A stretch of DNA of 60,079 nt from Guyanagaster necrorhizus (taxonomy: Eukaryota; Basidiomycota; Agaricomycetes; Agaricales; Physalacriaceae). The notes under the pieces are model-generated. The model was not told the origin of the DNA. It worked only from the letters and a program-made list of their open reading frames with translations, and made no database searches. The stretch's first letter is position 1. The number at the start of each line of letters is the position of its first letter. A program made the translations under genes and the position numbers. Below, in pieces: positions 57,597-60,079 of this stretch. The stretch covers positions 504,011-564,089 of the forward strand of contig NW_025064896.1 of NCBI RefSeq assembly GCF_019112545.1, given 5' to 3'.

Positions 57597-57688
57597 CTCT
57601 CTGACTGGGAGTCGAACCCAGCTTTCACGCGAGAACTAAGCCAGGAAATCATGACAGGCGCGTGTACTAACCGATATACTATCAGAGA
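57597..57688 (-). tRNA. tRNA-Asp (GUC) with intron
   Basis: On the minus strand: acceptor TCTCTGA with TCAGAGA plus discriminator G, D-arm GTAT..GTAC, anticodon arm CGCGC-CTGTCAC-GCGTG with anticodon GTC, T-arm CTGGG-TTCGACT-CCCAG. An intron of about 20 nt (starting TGATTTCCTGG) follows position 37. The last pairs include one G-T. All arms close, so it should be functional. Confidence 0.88.
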
Positions 57689-58780
57689 CATGATATTAGA
57701 GTTGTAGCTTTCCTTTTCTTGACCCTTATTTTGACTGCACATCTGCCAATAGTCCATTGTGGGCCTATGGACTTCATTTATATCCCTTATCATCCCAGTG
57801 TTCAGTATATGGCTTCTCACTGAAGTGATTTAATGGAAACTCCTTGGTACCTGTGATGAGAGATACAGTAAAAGGTCCAGTTTTAGAGACTTTAATAGGA
57901 CTAACTGTATATGACTGTTTTGTTGAGTACAGCCTAGATGTCCTGATACTTGACAAGTTGTATATTATAATGAGCATCAAATTCATATCCAGGATATGCT
58001 GAAACATGACAAGATGCTTTCACACTGGATCTCAAGTCCAAGAACTCAGCATTATTTGACTAGGCATCCAGTAGTGATGGACTACATTGTCTCTTGTGAC
58101 TTTGTGCATTCAGGAAGGTTGGATTTGTTGATCATGGGCTGCAGCAGAACTGGCAACTGGCAGCATCATTGCCATGTTGCTTTACCTTGCATTGACTGAT
58201 GGTGGATATTTGTTACAGTTATCTTTGATTTCTTATCAGATGTTGCCAACACAATTTGCATGGCTCTCTCCAAGGCTCCTTAGCTAATACTGGCAGATGG
58301 TGACATGAAAATCAACCTCTGAAAAGCTGTTAAAGCTGCTGCAGAACATATGGAATGCCTCACCAGCAAAATCTCCATTCATATGACATGTGCATTTCAC
58401 CTGTGTAGGCTGTCTTGAGCTCAGAATTTCATAGCACACAGTGTACCCTTGTTTCTCCTAACAGTAATGCAGTCATTAATCTCAATGGAGACTGCCTTCT
58501 AGATGTATCTAATCTGTTATCACTACTTATATAAACTCATACTCTAATAGATGTAGATGTTTTCAATATTGGTGGATGCAGGTGGTCCTTCTGAGTCTTA
58601 GTCAATGAGAATAATGATGGATTCTATCTTGCACAATGAAGTATTCTTTCTTCCAGCATCCAAGCAATCTCTTTCACTGACATTGGCTGTGATAGGACTA
58701 TCAGCATGATTTTTCCAACCTGCCTTTCTCTATCTAGTGGTCTTAAAAGAAAATTCTACAACATAGTTATTACTGAGAAC
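57689..58780. other. CpG-free decayed element
   Basis: From 57674 to 58780 there is not one CG dinucleotide (1107 bp), while flanking DNA has many per 100 bp. TG and CA words dominate. One plus-strand frame from about 57996 to 58560 stays protein-like over 180 codons (HYLTRHPVVMDYIVSCDFVH, KAAAEHMECLTSKISIHMTC) with five stops, TGA or TAG, each one C-to-T change from CGA or CAG/CGG. This is the signature of methylation and deamination of a silenced mobile element. The element family could not be recognised. Confidence 0.6.
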
Positions 58781-60016
58781 CGGCTACAGCAATGAAAGGA
58801 AATACGGGAATGGGCCTGACAAGTCGTGTACATCACCTTCGCATCCTGGGCGGCGTGTTGGATACCGATGCCCAGGGAACTTGTTTCACGACATAAAGCG
58901 CTTGCAATCCTTGATCAGATTGCAATAAGTGACGGATCCCATCATCGCCGGTATCGATGGTGGCGTCGGGCGGGTCATTCAAATTTCCTTTGAACACGCG
59001 AGTGGCGAGTGAAAGCAGGCGTTTTTCAGGCAGTAATAATAGAGATCAGATCATAAATGGCCTGCCTGGTCTCGCCAAACGGCGGTGGTACTCTCGCTGC
59101 AGTCGCAGGTCCAGTGTACCACCTGATTCAACTCTGGATCATCCTAGAGCCTAGGAAGCTATGCAAATTGACCCTATTCAGCATGAGGCGCAGTATTTGG
59201 TCACAAGTGAGGCAAGGGCGTAGCCATGGCGGGTAGTAGGCTATTCAACGAGCATCAGTGCTTCATTAATTATTTTACTATGTGCTGGCGTTATGTTTTA
59301 CAAAAAATCACTTAATTGGGACTGCACGTACCCGTGTGTCTCATATAGTCGGATTTACAGCTAGCTAGAAAGGTGGTTAGAAGGAAAATCTGAAATAGGA
59401 ATCTTGAGGCGCGGTCCGGATACAGATATAGATCGGTCCTCCCGCCCAGTCCCACGCACAAAAGTACTTATTCTACATTATACCCAGAACAACGGGATTT
59501 CGTGCGGCGTTCACTTGGCCTCGTGAGTCTGAAAAAGGCGTGGATGATAGAGGAGGCGCCACTTCCCTAGTGCCAGCACACCATTGTGATCACAGACGGA
59601 ATATTCAAGTTCTTGTAAGTCTAGCACTGAACTCTCTTCATCAGACTTCAGAGTGAGTGCGGCATGTACTTAACTTTCAGATATACGTCCTGAAGTTCAA
59701 AGAAATTTTCGTCCAATTCCCCTCACTGACAAGAAATGCTTATATGGTCGGAAGATTATAACAGGGTGGTTGAAGCTTGCATCCGCATGGAAGATCCGTA
59801 GTGAGCGCTCGGCGCGTGGCGTAGAACAACAGCCTGCGCTAATTCTTGGATCCAGTAAATCCCAAGAGCGATTTTTTGGATGATCAGGTATAACATTTGT
59901 CAATAAAGCCCCAGAAATCCTATAAAAGACGGCTCAATCTGTAGGAAAGCCCTCAGCAACCCACCAAATCTCAAAGCTCAAAGTTCCAAACAGCCTAACC
60001 ACCGTTCTTAAACATC
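58781..60016. other. Right-flank intergenic region with coding-like minus-strand segment
   Basis: On the minus strand, about 58840-59030 reads openly (LPEKRLLSLATRVFKGNLND, GIRHLLQSDQGLQALYVVKQ) and a segment at 59070-59160 reads VVHWTCDCSESTTAVWRDQA, but no valid junction joins them. They may be exons of an unknown gene or a relic. The rest shows no coding signal. Confidence 0.3.
59921..59927 (+). promoter_or_regulatory. TATA box of the gene at the right edge
   Basis: TATAAAA lies 96 bp upstream of the ATG at 60017, followed by an A/C-rich leader (CAAAGCTCAAAGTTCC) typical of highly expressed fungal genes. Confidence 0.65.
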
Positions 60017-60079
60017 ATGTTCGCTGTTCGTATACACCGTCCTCTCTTTCCTCACCTTATACTGATAATTGACTCGATT
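60017..60079 (+). CDS. First exon of a gene cut by the window edge
   Basis: ATGTTCGCTGTTC followed by a GTATAC donor suggests a very short first coding exon (MFAV plus one base, 60017..60029) and an intron running toward the edge. The strong TATA box and A/C-rich leader support a real start. The product cannot be inferred; if no intron is used the frame stays open for MFAVRIHRPLFPHLI. Confidence 0.4.
   Translation, partial: MFAVRIHRPLFPHLILIIDSI

Noticed and set aside
1..60079. CRISPR arrays, rRNA genes, bacterial operons, intact transposase or reverse transcriptase genes
   Set aside because: Looked for on both strands; no regularly spaced repeats, no rRNA core sequence, no DDE or YxDD-type coding region was seen.

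Overview
The window is nuclear DNA of a filamentous basidiomycete, most likely an Agaricomycete (mushroom or polypore lineage) with white-rot traits. Almost every gene is broken by many 45-65 bp GT-AG introns, often with a CTAAC/CTGAC-like branch point. Two tRNA genes carry introns. The gene set pairs a laccase with a bicupin oxalate decarboxylase, a combination typical of wood-decay basidiomycetes. At the left edge is the N-terminus of a fungus-specific FunK1-type kinase. I found no bacterial operons, CRISPR arrays, rRNA or intact transposons.

Layout. 1-12.2 kb: FunK1 fragment (-), TPR protein (-), F-box-like protein (-), a 3.2-kb stretch without a recognisable gene, a phytanoyl-CoA dioxygenase-family enzyme (-), and POP5 of RNase P/MRP (-). 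12.2-23.8 kb: a repeat-bearing stretch, a formamidase split into 26 exons (-), two unknown proteins, an EXD1-like 3'-5' exonuclease with a C-terminal Cys cluster (+), a small secreted Cys-rich protein (-), COA6 (+) and a Ser-rich unknown (+). 25.6-39.1 kb: LRR protein (-), a 1165-aa arrestin-domain protein (-), THG1 (-) divergent from an acidic unknown (+), an elongator tRNA-Met (-), and the SAGA deubiquitinase UBP8/USP22 (-) divergent from a HIT-family hydrolase (+).

40.2-60 kb is more accessory in character: oxalate decarboxylase (+), 6.6 kb holding only coding-like fragments, a 21-exon laccase (+), a cluster of short coiled-coil paralogues with decayed copies, mitochondrial ribosomal protein uL29m (-), tRNA-Asp (-), a 1.1-kb segment with no CpG at all (a methylation-decayed relic), and the first exon of a TATA-driven gene at the right edge.

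Housekeeping genes for RNA processing (POP5, THG1), mitochondria (COA6, uL29m) and chromatin (UBP8) are interleaved with secreted lignocellulose and oxalate enzymes. There is no functional cluster in the bacterial sense. Gene models were assembled by hand: for the main genes the frame is open across all junctions, exon lengths sum to a multiple of three, and the protein matches remembered family motifs. No database search was possible.
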